From: DATIGJ01 sp035644155
GTDB lineage: Bacteria > Patescibacteriota > Microgenomatia > Levybacterales > UBA12049
Assembly: GCA_035644155.1 (NCBI GenBank)
Contig: DASQPC010000037.1
Coordinates: forward strand, 1 to 17,258
Length of the DNA stretch: 17,258 nucleotides
Direction: 5' to 3'
The stretch's first letter is position 1; each line of letters starts with the position of its first letter. A program made the position numbers and the translations under genes. This document shows positions 6,438-12,528 of this stretch, piece by piece. The notes under the pieces are model-generated. The model was given only the letters and a program-made list of their open reading frames with translations. It did no database searches and had not been told where the DNA came from.

Positions 6438-6447
6438 GGGTACGACT

Positions 6448-7500
6448 ATGAACAGATTTGAAGCTAGATTAGACAATTTATCTCATGAAATTTGGGCAAA
6501 AATAACTCAAATTGAAGAATTAAAGGGCAGATGGAGTGCTGGAACGCAACTTAGTCCTCAAACACTTGGACGCTTAAAGCGTTCTGTTCTCATAACGTCA
6601 ACAGGTGCTTCTACTCGTATTGAAGGTGCAAAACTATCTGATGAAGATATTGAGAAAATGCTTCGTGGTATTTCTATCCAGAAATTTACCAATCGAGATG
6701 AACAAGAAGTGCAAGGGTATTATGAGTTACTACAAAATGTGTTTGATAGTTGGGAAGAGCAAGGATTTAATGAAAGCCTCATTAAACACTTCCATAAAGA
6801 ACTTCTGAAGCATGTTGAAAAAGATACACTCCATCGAGGCGATTATAAAAAACAAGAAAATAAAGTAGAAATGATTGATGCACAAGGGAAATCTATTGGG
6901 ACTCTTTTTGATACAACACCTGCATATCTTACTCCTAAAGAGATGACAGAGCTTGTCGAATGGACAAAACAAGCTATTGATGAAAAGAAGTACCACTCCC
7001 TGCTCATAATAGGAAACTTCATTGTAGAATTTCTTAATATCCATCCATTTCAAGACGGAAATGGAAGATTATCCAGAGTGCTTACAAACTTATTGTTATT
7101 ACAGCAAGGTTATCTGTATATGCCCTATGTGTCTCACGAAAAATTAATTGAAGACAATAAACCAGATTATTATTTAGCACTTAGAAAGAGTCAAAAAACA
7201 TTCAAAACTGATAAAGAAGATGTTAACACTTGGTTAGATTTCTTCTTAACCATCTTTTTAAAGCAATCACAGATGGCTATTGGGTTAATTACAGCAGAAA
7301 ATATAGAAACACTTCTTTCCCCTAAACAATTAGCCGTCTGGGAATATTTACAAACTGTCGAGCAAGCTTCACCACAAGAAATAGCTGAAAAAGCAGATGT
7401 AGCTCGTCCTACAGTAAATCAAGTATTAAATAAATTACAAGAGATGAAAAAAGTGGAACGAATTGGTGAGGGATCTGGCATTCGTTATAAAAAAGTATAA
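6448..7500 (+). CDS. fic: Fic-family protein (putative AMPylase) with C-terminal winged helix
   Basis: A 350-aa protein from ATG 6448, chosen because AAGGG lies 7 bases upstream and the longer frame from 6364 would start before the promoter. Fic enzymes usually transfer AMP from ATP to a hydroxyl side chain of a target protein. The catalytic motif HPFQDGNGRLSR (199-210) is intact, with catalytic His199. An inhibitory-helix motif STRIEG (55-60, pattern S/T-x3-E-G/N) precedes it, making this a self-inhibited class II Fic. Residues about 290-350 form a winged helix (ASPQEIAEKADVARPTVNQV) that could bind DNA. The phased repeats in its own promoter are the obvious candidate site. A 47-aa gene overlaps its stop. 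Confidence 0.93.
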   Translation: MNRFEARLDNLSHEIWAKITQIEELKGRWSAGTQLSPQTLGRLKRSVLITSTGASTRIEGAKLSDEDIEKMLRGISIQKFTNRDEQEVQGYYELLQNVFDSWEEQGFNESLIKHFHKELLKHVEKDTLHRGDYKKQENKVEMIDAQGKSIGTLFDTTPAYLTPKEMTELVEWTKQAIDEKKYHSLLIIGNFIVEFLNIHPFQDGNGRLSRVLTNLLLLQQGYLYMPYVSHEKLIEDNKPDYYLALRKSQKTFKTDKEDVNTWLDFFLTIFLKQSQMAIGLITAENIETLLSPKQLAVWEYLQTVEQASPQEIAEKADVARPTVNQVLNKLQEMKKVERIGEGSGIRYKKV

Positions 7501-7643
7501 TGAAAAAGAACAGCTTACACAAAAACAGTACCAAGCAATCACAGCAACAAGACAAACAAAAAAATGGTCAGCAGTCAGACTGGGTAGAAGAAATAAAAAA
7601 GAGCTTTAATAAAAATCGAACCAAAAGGATAGCAGTTGCATAA
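7500..7643 (+). CDS. 47-aa basic protein coupled to fic
   Basis: ATG 7500 overlaps the TAA of fic (TAATG). The product starts MKKNSLHKNSTKQSQQQDK, is very rich in Lys and Gln, and has one amphipathic stretch SDWVEEIKKSFNKNRTKR. The strict overlap implies translation by re-initiation after fic. It may be a partner or regulator of the Fic protein, or a small nucleic-acid-binding protein. It has no resemblance I recognise to FicA antitoxins, and the Fic already carries its own inhibitory helix. Confidence 0.5.
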   Translation: MKKNSLHKNSTKQSQQQDKQKNGQQSDWVEEIKKSFNKNRTKRIAVA

Positions 7644-7748
7644 AAACCACAAAATACTCTTTACGGAACTTCACTTATAAATATTTTTGACATTTTACCC
7701 CTTTGCTAATGTCGAGCTTCATTTATACAAAAATTACGCCTAATCATA

Positions 7749-7754
7749 TATAAT
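7749..7754 (+). promoter_or_regulatory. -10 element before the interrupted gene
   Basis: Perfect TATAAT. A start near 7761 would lie just before AGGAA and the open frame at 7768. No good -35 box is visible. The rest of 7644-7770 shows nothing else. Confidence 0.4.
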
Positions 7755-7770
7755 ACAGGCATATTAGGAA

Positions 7771-7887
7771 ATTAAAATTGATATTGATGATGAAAGACAC
7801 TTCATTGACGTTGCGCCAGTCGTAGATAGAGAAGATTTTGAAAAGTAAATCGAAAGGATAAGATTAGCCTTAGCGTTAAAAACGCCT
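7771..7887 (+). pseudogene. interrupted 5' part of the gene at 7888-8481
   Basis: In the frame of the downstream gene this stretch reads ERHFIDVAPVVDREDFEK, then TAA (7846-7848), then IERIRLALALKTPLESND, running directly into the downstream frame. It looks coding on both sides of the stop. No ATG, GTG or TTG exists before the stop: the place where a start would be expected, after AGGAA, has ATT codons. This suggests two lesions, a lost start and a nonsense codon. Confidence 0.5.
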
Positions 7888-8481
7888 TTGGAAAGTAATG
7901 ATTACTCAACAATACCAACTAAAGATGAATTAAGCCGTATTGATACAGAAATTGAAAAAAGCAGAAAGCGATTATATCTTACTATTGTTTTCAGAAGTGT
8001 AATTGGTGCAGTTGTGTTTCGTAATGAAGTTACTAATGAAGATTATTCCCCTGCTTATCTTGACTCTGAATTGCATGGCACTTTTGATACAGAGGGAATA
8101 ACTCCTGATGAAACTCACTTTATTGTTCTTTCCCCTGGAGCAAGAGATGCTGATGTAATTAAAGCCCTCCAAGAGTATCGAGAACAACTTGGTAATGTAA
8201 AAGGTGTCCCAAAGTATAAATACATTCACCAAGTGTGGGAAGTTAATAAAAATAAACCATCCCTGAAAAAATTTAGGAACTGGTATAAAGCAATAAAAAA
8301 TGGCAGTTCTCCTGCTGATATTGCTGAAAACGAAACAAAAGACTGTCCTATTTATTCCACTAATGAACACCATCCTACAGGCAAGAACAAACCCAAAGGG
8401 TGTACCTGCTACAGTGAAAGCATGATAAGAAAAGGTTTTGATATATACGAGTCTCTCGTTTGGAAAACTCGAACTTCCTAG
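7888..8481 (+). CDS. hypothetical protein (probably 5'-truncated)
   Basis: A 197-aa frame from a TTG with no Shine-Dalgarno sequence. The true N-terminus probably lies upstream, beyond an in-frame TAA at 7846. I do not recognise the family. Visible features are a charged helix (ELSRIDTEIEKSRKRLYL), a strand-rich part with TPDETHFIVLSPGARDADVI, a Trp-rich helical part (YIHQVWEVNKNKPSLKKFRNWYKAIKNG), and a Cys/His cluster near the C-terminus, DCPIYSTNEHHPTGKNKPKG followed by CTCY, that could bind a metal. It may be translated from the TTG as a shorter product, or be a pseudogene. Confidence 0.5.
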   Translation: MESNDYSTIPTKDELSRIDTEIEKSRKRLYLTIVFRSVIGAVVFRNEVTNEDYSPAYLDSELHGTFDTEGITPDETHFIVLSPGARDADVIKALQEYREQLGNVKGVPKYKYIHQVWEVNKNKPSLKKFRNWYKAIKNGSSPADIAENETKDCPIYSTNEHHPTGKNKPKGCTCYSESMIRKGFDIYESLVWKTRTS

Positions 8482-8557
8482 TCTTCAACTACATCCACTT
8501 TCAATTTTGAAATAATAAGCCCATAAATCTACAAAGTTAGATTGATATTAAAAAAAT

Positions 8558-8926
8558 ATGGATATTAAATATCAAGACCTTGAGGCAACAAAAGGCAAAG
8601 TAATCAAAATGTATTCAAAGAACCCTCGAAGAAGCATTGCCGCTACATTCAGAGTTTTACGTCTACAACAAAGCATCTCCTATGTTGGAGATTTTCCCAT
8701 TCTTTCAGTAATTGTCAAAACAATCATTGATTTAGACATACTCCCAACGAGGTTCCAAGTAACGTACGCATTAAGTCAATTGGAAGAAATGGAATTCAAT
8801 TCAAAAAAAGGAAAAATAGAACTTCTCAATGACCTCCTAGAACCCCTCTATGTTCAAACAAAACAGGCAAAAAATTCTCTAGGAAAGACGAAAAAACAAA
8901 AGATGACTCATGCATCATCTGAATAA
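8558..8926 (+). CDS. hypothetical protein, 122 aa
   Basis: Starts at ATG 8558 without a clear ribosome binding site. The protein is basic and mostly helical, with a hydrophobic middle (DFPILSVIVKTIIDLDILP) and a Lys-rich, probably disordered tail (KQAKNSLGKTKKQKM). No known motif. It is followed closely by the DUF5659-like and winged-helix genes on the same strand, and the three appear to form the core operon of the element next to the recombinase. Confidence 0.6.
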   Translation: MDIKYQDLEATKGKVIKMYSKNPRRSIAATFRVLRLQQSISYVGDFPILSVIVKTIIDLDILPTRFQVTYALSQLEEMEFNSKKGKIELLNDLLEPLYVQTKQAKNSLGKTKKQKMTHASSE

Positions 8927-8942
8927 TTTAATTTTTAATTCT

Positions 8943-9188
8943 ATGGCTAAAAATCAAACAGACTTTTACAAAACAAAAGATCTTGCAGAAGCCGCAATGC
9001 TGACTGTAAAAAAACAAAAGCTAACCACTATTGAAAGGGAGGGACGTATTTGCTGGTTTGTCTTTGCAGATAAAACAGCATGTGAGCAATTAGCAAACGA
9101 CTACAACTATGACGAAGTCCTTGTTGATGCAAGATCGTTCCACGAAGCAATGTCACGACTCAAAGGCAGAATTTTTTCCATGAATTAA
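8943..9188 (+). CDS. DUF5659-like small protein
   Basis: From ATG 8943 it begins MAKNQTDFYKTKDLAEAA. A longer frame from 8910 would overlap the previous gene and adds nothing family-like. The pattern [F/Y]-x-T/K-DL..A..L, a basic KKQKLTTIEREGR, then ICWFVFADKTACEQLANDY and a final helix RSFHEAMSRLKGRIF fits DUF5659, a domain of about 80 residues common in CPR genomes and their mobile elements, with no known activity. There is no membrane segment. Its place before the winged-helix gene and the recombinase suggests a role in the upkeep or control of the element. Confidence 0.7.
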   Translation: MAKNQTDFYKTKDLAEAAMLTVKKQKLTTIEREGRICWFVFADKTACEQLANDYNYDEVLVDARSFHEAMSRLKGRIFSMN

Positions 9189-9205
9189 AAATAATCAAAA
9201 CTAAT

Positions 9206-9799
9206 ATGATAAATGTAAATGAATATCATGGCTATTTAGCTCTCCCTCGACACTCAATGTTACTGCTTCAAGAGTTAGGATACGATTTGTTTGGCTTTTA
9301 TCTTGGATTAGTCATGTGTACAATCTGGGAAAGAAAAAATCCCAAATTTGGTCGCATAACAATAAATCAAGCAGAGTTAGCAGAGCGACTCAACATGACA
9401 CAGGCAACAGTCTCCAGAAAATTCAAAGAGCTTGAGAAACATAAATACTTCATGCTTAGAAGTAAGCTAGGCTATATTCCTGGCTATTTACCTCTCTTTC
9501 TCACAGATGTTGCTCAAAAAATTCACAGTAAAAACTATGCAAACATACATGAACTTTATGCAGATATATCTAACATAAATGCAGACTTGCAATACGCTTA
9601 TGCAAATTCGCAAGACAAACGTGCGCAAAACAAGCATCAAAGGCTTTACAGTTCTTCTAAAGGTATCCCTGTTTCTTCCTCTCTTGGTGGTGTTACTGAT
9701 AGTAATGGTGAATATATAGGTAATATTGATGAAATAGATAATGATGAGATAGATAAAGCATTAGAAAAAATATATAAGGAGAAACAAAACAAAGTATAA
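9206..9799 (+). CDS. winged-helix DNA-binding protein (possible replication or control protein of the element)
   Basis: A 197-aa protein. Residues 1-45 form hydrophobic helices (LPRHSMLLLQELGYDLFG, FYLGLVMCTIWER). Residues about 50-88 form a winged helix: ITINQAELAERLNMTQATVS is a typical MarR/Crp-like recognition unit, followed by RKFKELEKHKYFML. The rest is a polar linker and an acidic tail (NIDEIDNDEIDKALEKIYKE). The layout of an N-terminal wHTH with a long polar tail is seen in phage replisome organisers and in plasmid control proteins. Sequence alone cannot separate these. It ends about 90 bases from the convergent recombinase gene, with a repeat block between them. Confidence 0.65.
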   Translation: MINVNEYHGYLALPRHSMLLLQELGYDLFGFYLGLVMCTIWERKNPKFGRITINQAELAERLNMTQATVSRKFKELEKHKYFMLRSKLGYIPGYLPLFLTDVAQKIHSKNYANIHELYADISNINADLQYAYANSQDKRAQNKHQRLYSSSKGIPVSSSLGGVTDSNGEYIGNIDEIDNDEIDKALEKIYKEKQNKV

Positions 9800-9803
9800 A
9801 AGT

Positions 9804-9849
9804 ATTGTTTTAGGAAAATAATTAACTGGAGTACTTGGGGTTTGAAAAT
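9804..9849. repeat. repeat block downstream of recombinase 1 (two modules)
   Basis: ATTGTTTTAGGAA (9804-9816), then, after 11 bases, GGAGTACTTGGGGTTTGAA and AAT (9828-9849). Both modules recur on the other side of the recombinase gene in the opposite order (10921-10952), with one T fewer in the second module. They could be arm-type binding sites for the recombinase. Confidence 0.6.
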
Positions 9850-9892
9850 GGGGAATAGGCAACTATTCCTCGTGAATGAAATCTCAAACAAT

Positions 9893-10909
9893 TTATTTTA
9901 CCTTTAGTTGAAAGTATAACAGGTTATCTTCTACATTCAATTTGTACTCAAACCTCTCATCTTGTAATAAACGTAAGTTTTCAATAACATCTTTGACAGT
10001 TTGTAAAGTTTCACTTGGTGAAACATATTGCCTAACCAAAGGATTTCTCATTGATGCCCTTTTCAATGTTTCATCAGCAAGATGTACATAGGTTTGAAAA
10101 GTCGTCTGCACGTCCCTATGCCCAAGAAGTGTTGCAAGCGTGGCAATATCCACACCTGCAACGTACATATGAGTCGCCCAGCTATGTCTTAACAAGTGAG
10201 CATGTACTCTTTTAGTGATACCAGCTGTTTTTGCTCTTAACCTCAAGTCGTTGTTAAAATCTCCATCTAATACATGATTTCCTTTGCTATTTGTAAAAAC
10301 TAAATCCTCTGGCTCTTTGTTTTTTATTAAGTTCGATAAATCCTCTTTAATTGGTCCATTGAAATAAATATACCTGTTATCTTTATTCTTAGTATTAATT
10401 AAAGTTGCACGTCCATTTGCAAGGTCAATCCTCTTTATCTGGAATGATGCCGCTTCTTCAAACCTGCAACCTGTTAATGAAAGAAAATTGATTAAAGTTC
10501 TGTATTTTAAGTCTAGTTCACTACAATTAACACCATTTCGATTTTTATACTGTGACCTTATACTACAAAGCCTATTTATCTCATCGATAGTGAGAATAAT
10601 TATCTCTGGGTGTGTTTTTGGAAGTCCCTCAATACCATCTGTAAATCCTGCAGGCAAGCCTCTATCTTTACAAAAACTATCCAGATGTTTTATTGCTTGT
10701 ATGTAGGTGTTTAATGCGGCATTGCCTAACTTACGTTCTCGTAGCTGATAGAGGAATTTCTCAAAGGATAATTTATCTAATTCTAAATTATTTTCGCTAT
10801 GCCATTTCACTACAGCAAGAAAGCGAATACGATATGATTTAATCGATTTAGGTGCGAGTTTTCTCCTTATTGTGAGGTATTGTACAAAATCTTTTTCGTT
10901 ATATTGCAT
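9893..10909 (-). CDS. tyrosine recombinase / integrase 1
   Basis: A 338-aa protein with a SAM-like core-binding N-terminal domain (about 1-85, including KLAPKSIKSYRIRFLAVVKW) and a catalytic domain (about 105-290). Active-site residues are visible: Arg149 in LTGCRFEEA, a beta-hairpin Lys in NTKNKDNRYI, His238-x-x-Arg241 in HAHLLRHSW, His264 in LLGHRDVQTT and the nucleophile Tyr274 in TYVHL. A helical C-terminal extension (about 295-338) follows. Such enzymes cut and rejoin DNA at att sites through a 3'-phosphotyrosine. The gene ends the proposed element and begins about 220 bases from the right 31-bp repeat. It has a good promoter, TTGCAA-17-TATAAT (10988-10960), and a leader that contains one of the flanking repeat modules. 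Confidence 0.95.
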   Translation of the reverse strand: MQYNEKDFVQYLTIRRKLAPKSIKSYRIRFLAVVKWHSENNLELDKLSFEKFLYQLRERKLGNAALNTYIQAIKHLDSFCKDRGLPAGFTDGIEGLPKTHPEIIILTIDEINRLCSIRSQYKNRNGVNCSELDLKYRTLINFLSLTGCRFEEAASFQIKRIDLANGRATLINTKNKDNRYIYFNGPIKEDLSNLIKNKEPEDLVFTNSKGNHVLDGDFNNDLRLRAKTAGITKRVHAHLLRHSWATHMYVAGVDIATLATLLGHRDVQTTFQTYVHLADETLKRASMRNPLVRQYVSPSETLQTVKDVIENLRLLQDERFEYKLNVEDNLLYFQLKVK

Positions 10910-10920
10910 ACTCCCTTTCA

Positions 10921-10952
10921 GGAGTACTGGGGTTTGAAAATTGTTTTAGGAA
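10921..10952. repeat. repeat block in the leader of recombinase 1
   Basis: GGAGTACTGGGGTTTGAA with AAT (10921-10941), overlapping ATTGTTTTAGGAA (10940-10952). The same two modules are present in swapped order at 9804-9849. The block lies between the predicted transcription start (near 10953) and the ATG at 10909. Confidence 0.6.
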
Positions 10953-10959
10953 GTACCTA

Positions 10960-10988
10960 ATTATACCAAAATTAGCCTCAAATTGCAA
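10960..10988 (-). promoter_or_regulatory. promoter of recombinase 1
   Basis: TTGCAA (10988-10983), 17 bases, TATAAT (10965-10960) with an extended TG, on the minus strand. Confidence 0.6.
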
Positions 10989-11081
10989 ATAATTTACTGC
11001 CAATATAAAACAAATTCAAACCAAGTTCCTCCCTTTCTTTCTTTAGAAAATGGTATATATTTTGTAATTTTTGACAATAAA

Positions 11082-11107
11082 AAAACACCTTTTATGTAAG
11101 GTGTTTT
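11082..11107 (-). terminator. rho-independent terminator after the FtsZ-tail frame
   Basis: AAAACACCTT (11082-11091) pairs with AAGGTGTTTT (11098-11107) around a 6-base loop. On the minus strand the stem is followed by a run of seven T, on the plus strand only by TTTTG. It lies about 20 bases after the minus-strand stop at 11129. Confidence 0.75.
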
Positions 11108-11127
11108 GATTGAGTTAGCGGGCTAAA

Positions 11128-11158
11128 CTTAGTTTCTTTGCCTCAAAAAAGCGGGGAT
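11128..11158 (-). repeat. right copy of 31-bp att-like repeat (FtsZ C-terminal peptide core)
   Basis: Matches 4923-4953 with one difference. Here the FtsZ-like coding extends upstream of the core: the frame reads DDWDIPAFLRQRN-stop, which fits the acidic linker plus conserved peptide at the end of FtsZ. Confidence 0.75.
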
Positions 11159-11185
11159 GTCCCAGTCATCTTGATGATGTAACAT
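11129..11185 (-). CDS. 18-codon frame ending in the FtsZ C-terminal peptide (ftsZ 3'-end remnant or micro-ORF)
   Basis: ATG 11185 opens MLHHQDDWDIPAFLRQRN-stop. The last 12-13 residues match the FtsZ tail that binds FtsA, ZipA, SlmA and other partners in well-studied bacteria. No FtsZ GTPase domain lies upstream. The frame is closed by TAG about 8 codons before the ATG. It has no Shine-Dalgarno sequence. It lies between a near-consensus promoter (11290-11262) and a terminator (11107-11082). Most simply it is the 3' end of ftsZ carried or left by integration. Whether it is translated is unknown. Confidence 0.45.
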   Translation of the reverse strand: MLHHQDDWDIPAFLRQRN

Positions 11186-11201
11186 AGTGTTGTGTAGTAC
11201 A

Positions 11202-11230
11202 AGAGACTATAACTAAAAATTATGGTCTCT
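11202..11230 (+). terminator. hairpin with T-run, terminator-like on the plus strand
   Basis: AGAGACTATAA (11202-11212) pairs with TTATGGTCTCT (11220-11230), allowing one T-G pair, and TTTTT follows on the plus strand. It would shield recombinase 2 from plus-strand read-through. On the minus strand it would be a leader hairpin without a T-run. Confidence 0.6.
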
Positions 11231-11261
11231 TTTTTCGTAGAAAAATTTAAAGAACAAGTTA

Positions 11262-11290
11262 ATCATAGGGGGTAATTACCTCTTTGTCAA
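11262..11290 (-). promoter_or_regulatory. near-consensus promoter with palindromic spacer
   Basis: TTGACA (11290-11285), 17 bases, TATGAT (11267-11262) on the minus strand. The spacer contains the perfect palindrome GGTAATTACC (11271-11280), a likely operator. Predicted start near 11255. Confidence 0.65.
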
Positions 11291-11298
11291 TAGATCAA

Positions 11299-11323
11299 AT
11301 TATTTAATAATTATTTAATAATT
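11299..11323. repeat. tandem 11-bp AT-rich repeat
   Basis: ATTATTTAATA at 11299-11309 and again at 11310-11320, followed by a partial third copy (ATTA). One unit per helical turn next to an att-like site suggests bound or bent DNA, or a melting region. Confidence 0.5.
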
Positions 11324-11447
11324 AGGTTGGGGGGACAATCTAAACCAAAAACTGCCTATTGCTTAATCATTATGTATAAGTATATATTAAGGTTACCAAA
11401 CACATACGCGGCTCAATTATCTAACTGCCCTCAAACGAGTTCTCAGT

Positions 11448-12518
11448 ATGGATAAAAAAGCATTTCTTAGTTGGTGCGTGAGCAAACGTAATCTGAAAAA
11501 AAATAGTATGAAAAGTACTAGAATCAGATACGATTTGTTTTTCAAATGGTTAGGTAGAAGAAAATTAACATTTGATGTAGCCGCAGAATATAAACTATAC
11601 CTTGTAGAAAAAGGTTTACGAAACGTTTCGATTAACACCCACCTTCGAGTTATCCGCCTCATAGATATTTACCAAAGAGAATTTCATACTGACTTAAATC
11701 TTTTTAAAAAAATTGATTACTTACCAAAAGAGAAACGAATACCAGTAATACTTAACATCAAAGAGATCAACTCGATTTTAAGTGTAATAGTCCCCTATAC
11801 CAAAAGATTTAGTCAGGAAGGATGGGAAATTGATCTAAATAGAAATCTTGCATTCTGGGTAATTGCTAGTACGGGTTGCAGACTTAACGAGTGCCTGTCA
11901 CTTCGTAAATGCGACATTGTAATAGGCCTTGAGAAAGGCAATATTTTAATTCAAAACCGCCCAGACTTTACAGTTAAAAATGACCTTAGCCATAAAGTTC
12001 CCCTACCAAATAATATTATTGTGAAACTAAAAAATTTTCTTGAGAAGAGAGAGCCAAAAGACTTGGCTTTTCAATCAGCAGCCGGTAATAAATTATCCTC
12101 CACTATTATGGAGGACGACTGGCATAGAAGATTGGCGCTGGCAGGAATTACTACAGCCCCTCACATCCATGATCTTCGCGCAAGCTACATAATGGAACAT
12201 CTACGAAAGAAAACACCACTACCAGAAATTAGCAAGCTCGTAGGACACAAGGATGTTCAAACCACAATTGGATATATGGCATTTAATGATGATGACCTAT
12301 GGGATGCTGCCAAAAATCACCCCTTTTTTGTTATGTCAGAAACACCTTTAGAGAAGACAGAAAAGTTTATGAACTGGGTTGAAAAAATCAGGCATGAACT
12401 TGAGTACAATGGGCAATTTTTATCAGCAGAGAGAAAAGAAACATTAAGAAGTTTACTTGAAGCTATACATAAAATACTTGAGAACACAAGAATTTGTTTT
12501 ATGTCAGATAAACAATAA
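11448..12518 (+). CDS. tyrosine recombinase / integrase 2
   Basis: A 356-aa protein with the same plan as recombinase 1 but clearly diverged. The core-binding domain is about 1-85 (NLKKNSMKSTRIRYDLFFKW). Catalytic residues are Arg145 (STGCRLNECL), His241-x-x-Arg244 (HIHDLRASY), His267 (LVGHKDVQTT) and Tyr276 (IGYMAF). A charged helical C-terminal extension (about 295-356) follows. It reads away from the right 31-bp repeat, about 290 bases from it, and probably belongs to the second element, lying to the right. No ribosome binding site precedes ATG 11448. A weak promoter (TTGCTT at 11359, TATATA at 11381) may give a leader of about 60 bases. Confidence 0.94.
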   Translation: MDKKAFLSWCVSKRNLKKNSMKSTRIRYDLFFKWLGRRKLTFDVAAEYKLYLVEKGLRNVSINTHLRVIRLIDIYQREFHTDLNLFKKIDYLPKEKRIPVILNIKEINSILSVIVPYTKRFSQEGWEIDLNRNLAFWVIASTGCRLNECLSLRKCDIVIGLEKGNILIQNRPDFTVKNDLSHKVPLPNNIIVKLKNFLEKREPKDLAFQSAAGNKLSSTIMEDDWHRRLALAGITTAPHIHDLRASYIMEHLRKKTPLPEISKLVGHKDVQTTIGYMAFNDDDLWDAAKNHPFFVMSETPLEKTEKFMNWVEKIRHELEYNGQFLSAERKETLRSLLEAIHKILENTRICFMSDKQ

Positions 12519-12528
12519 ACCTAGATAA

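Larger units (their letters stand above)
10910..11447. other. 538-base control/attachment region between the two recombinase genes
   Basis: It holds no ordinary gene. From left to right: leader and promoter of recombinase 1, a hairpin terminator (11082-11107), the right 31-bp repeat (11128-11158) inside an 18-codon frame, a second hairpin (11202-11230), a strong minus-strand promoter (11262-11290), a tandem 11-bp AT repeat (11299-11323) and a weak promoter for recombinase 2 near 11359-11386. Confidence 0.65.

Noticed and set aside
5174..8481. Stop-codon recoding of TAA in the element
   Set aside because: Fic, the wHTH protein, recombinase 1 and other genes of the same block end naturally in TAA, so local lesions are the simpler explanation.
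4923..11158. CRISPR array or insertion sequence
   Set aside because: There are only two copies of the 31-bp repeat, 6.2 kb apart, with no spacers, no transposase gene and no terminal inverted repeats.
11129..11300. A complete ftsZ gene at the right repeat
   Set aside because: Only the last dozen or so codons resemble FtsZ. Upstream the frame meets a stop, and no GTPase-domain sequence is present in any frame.
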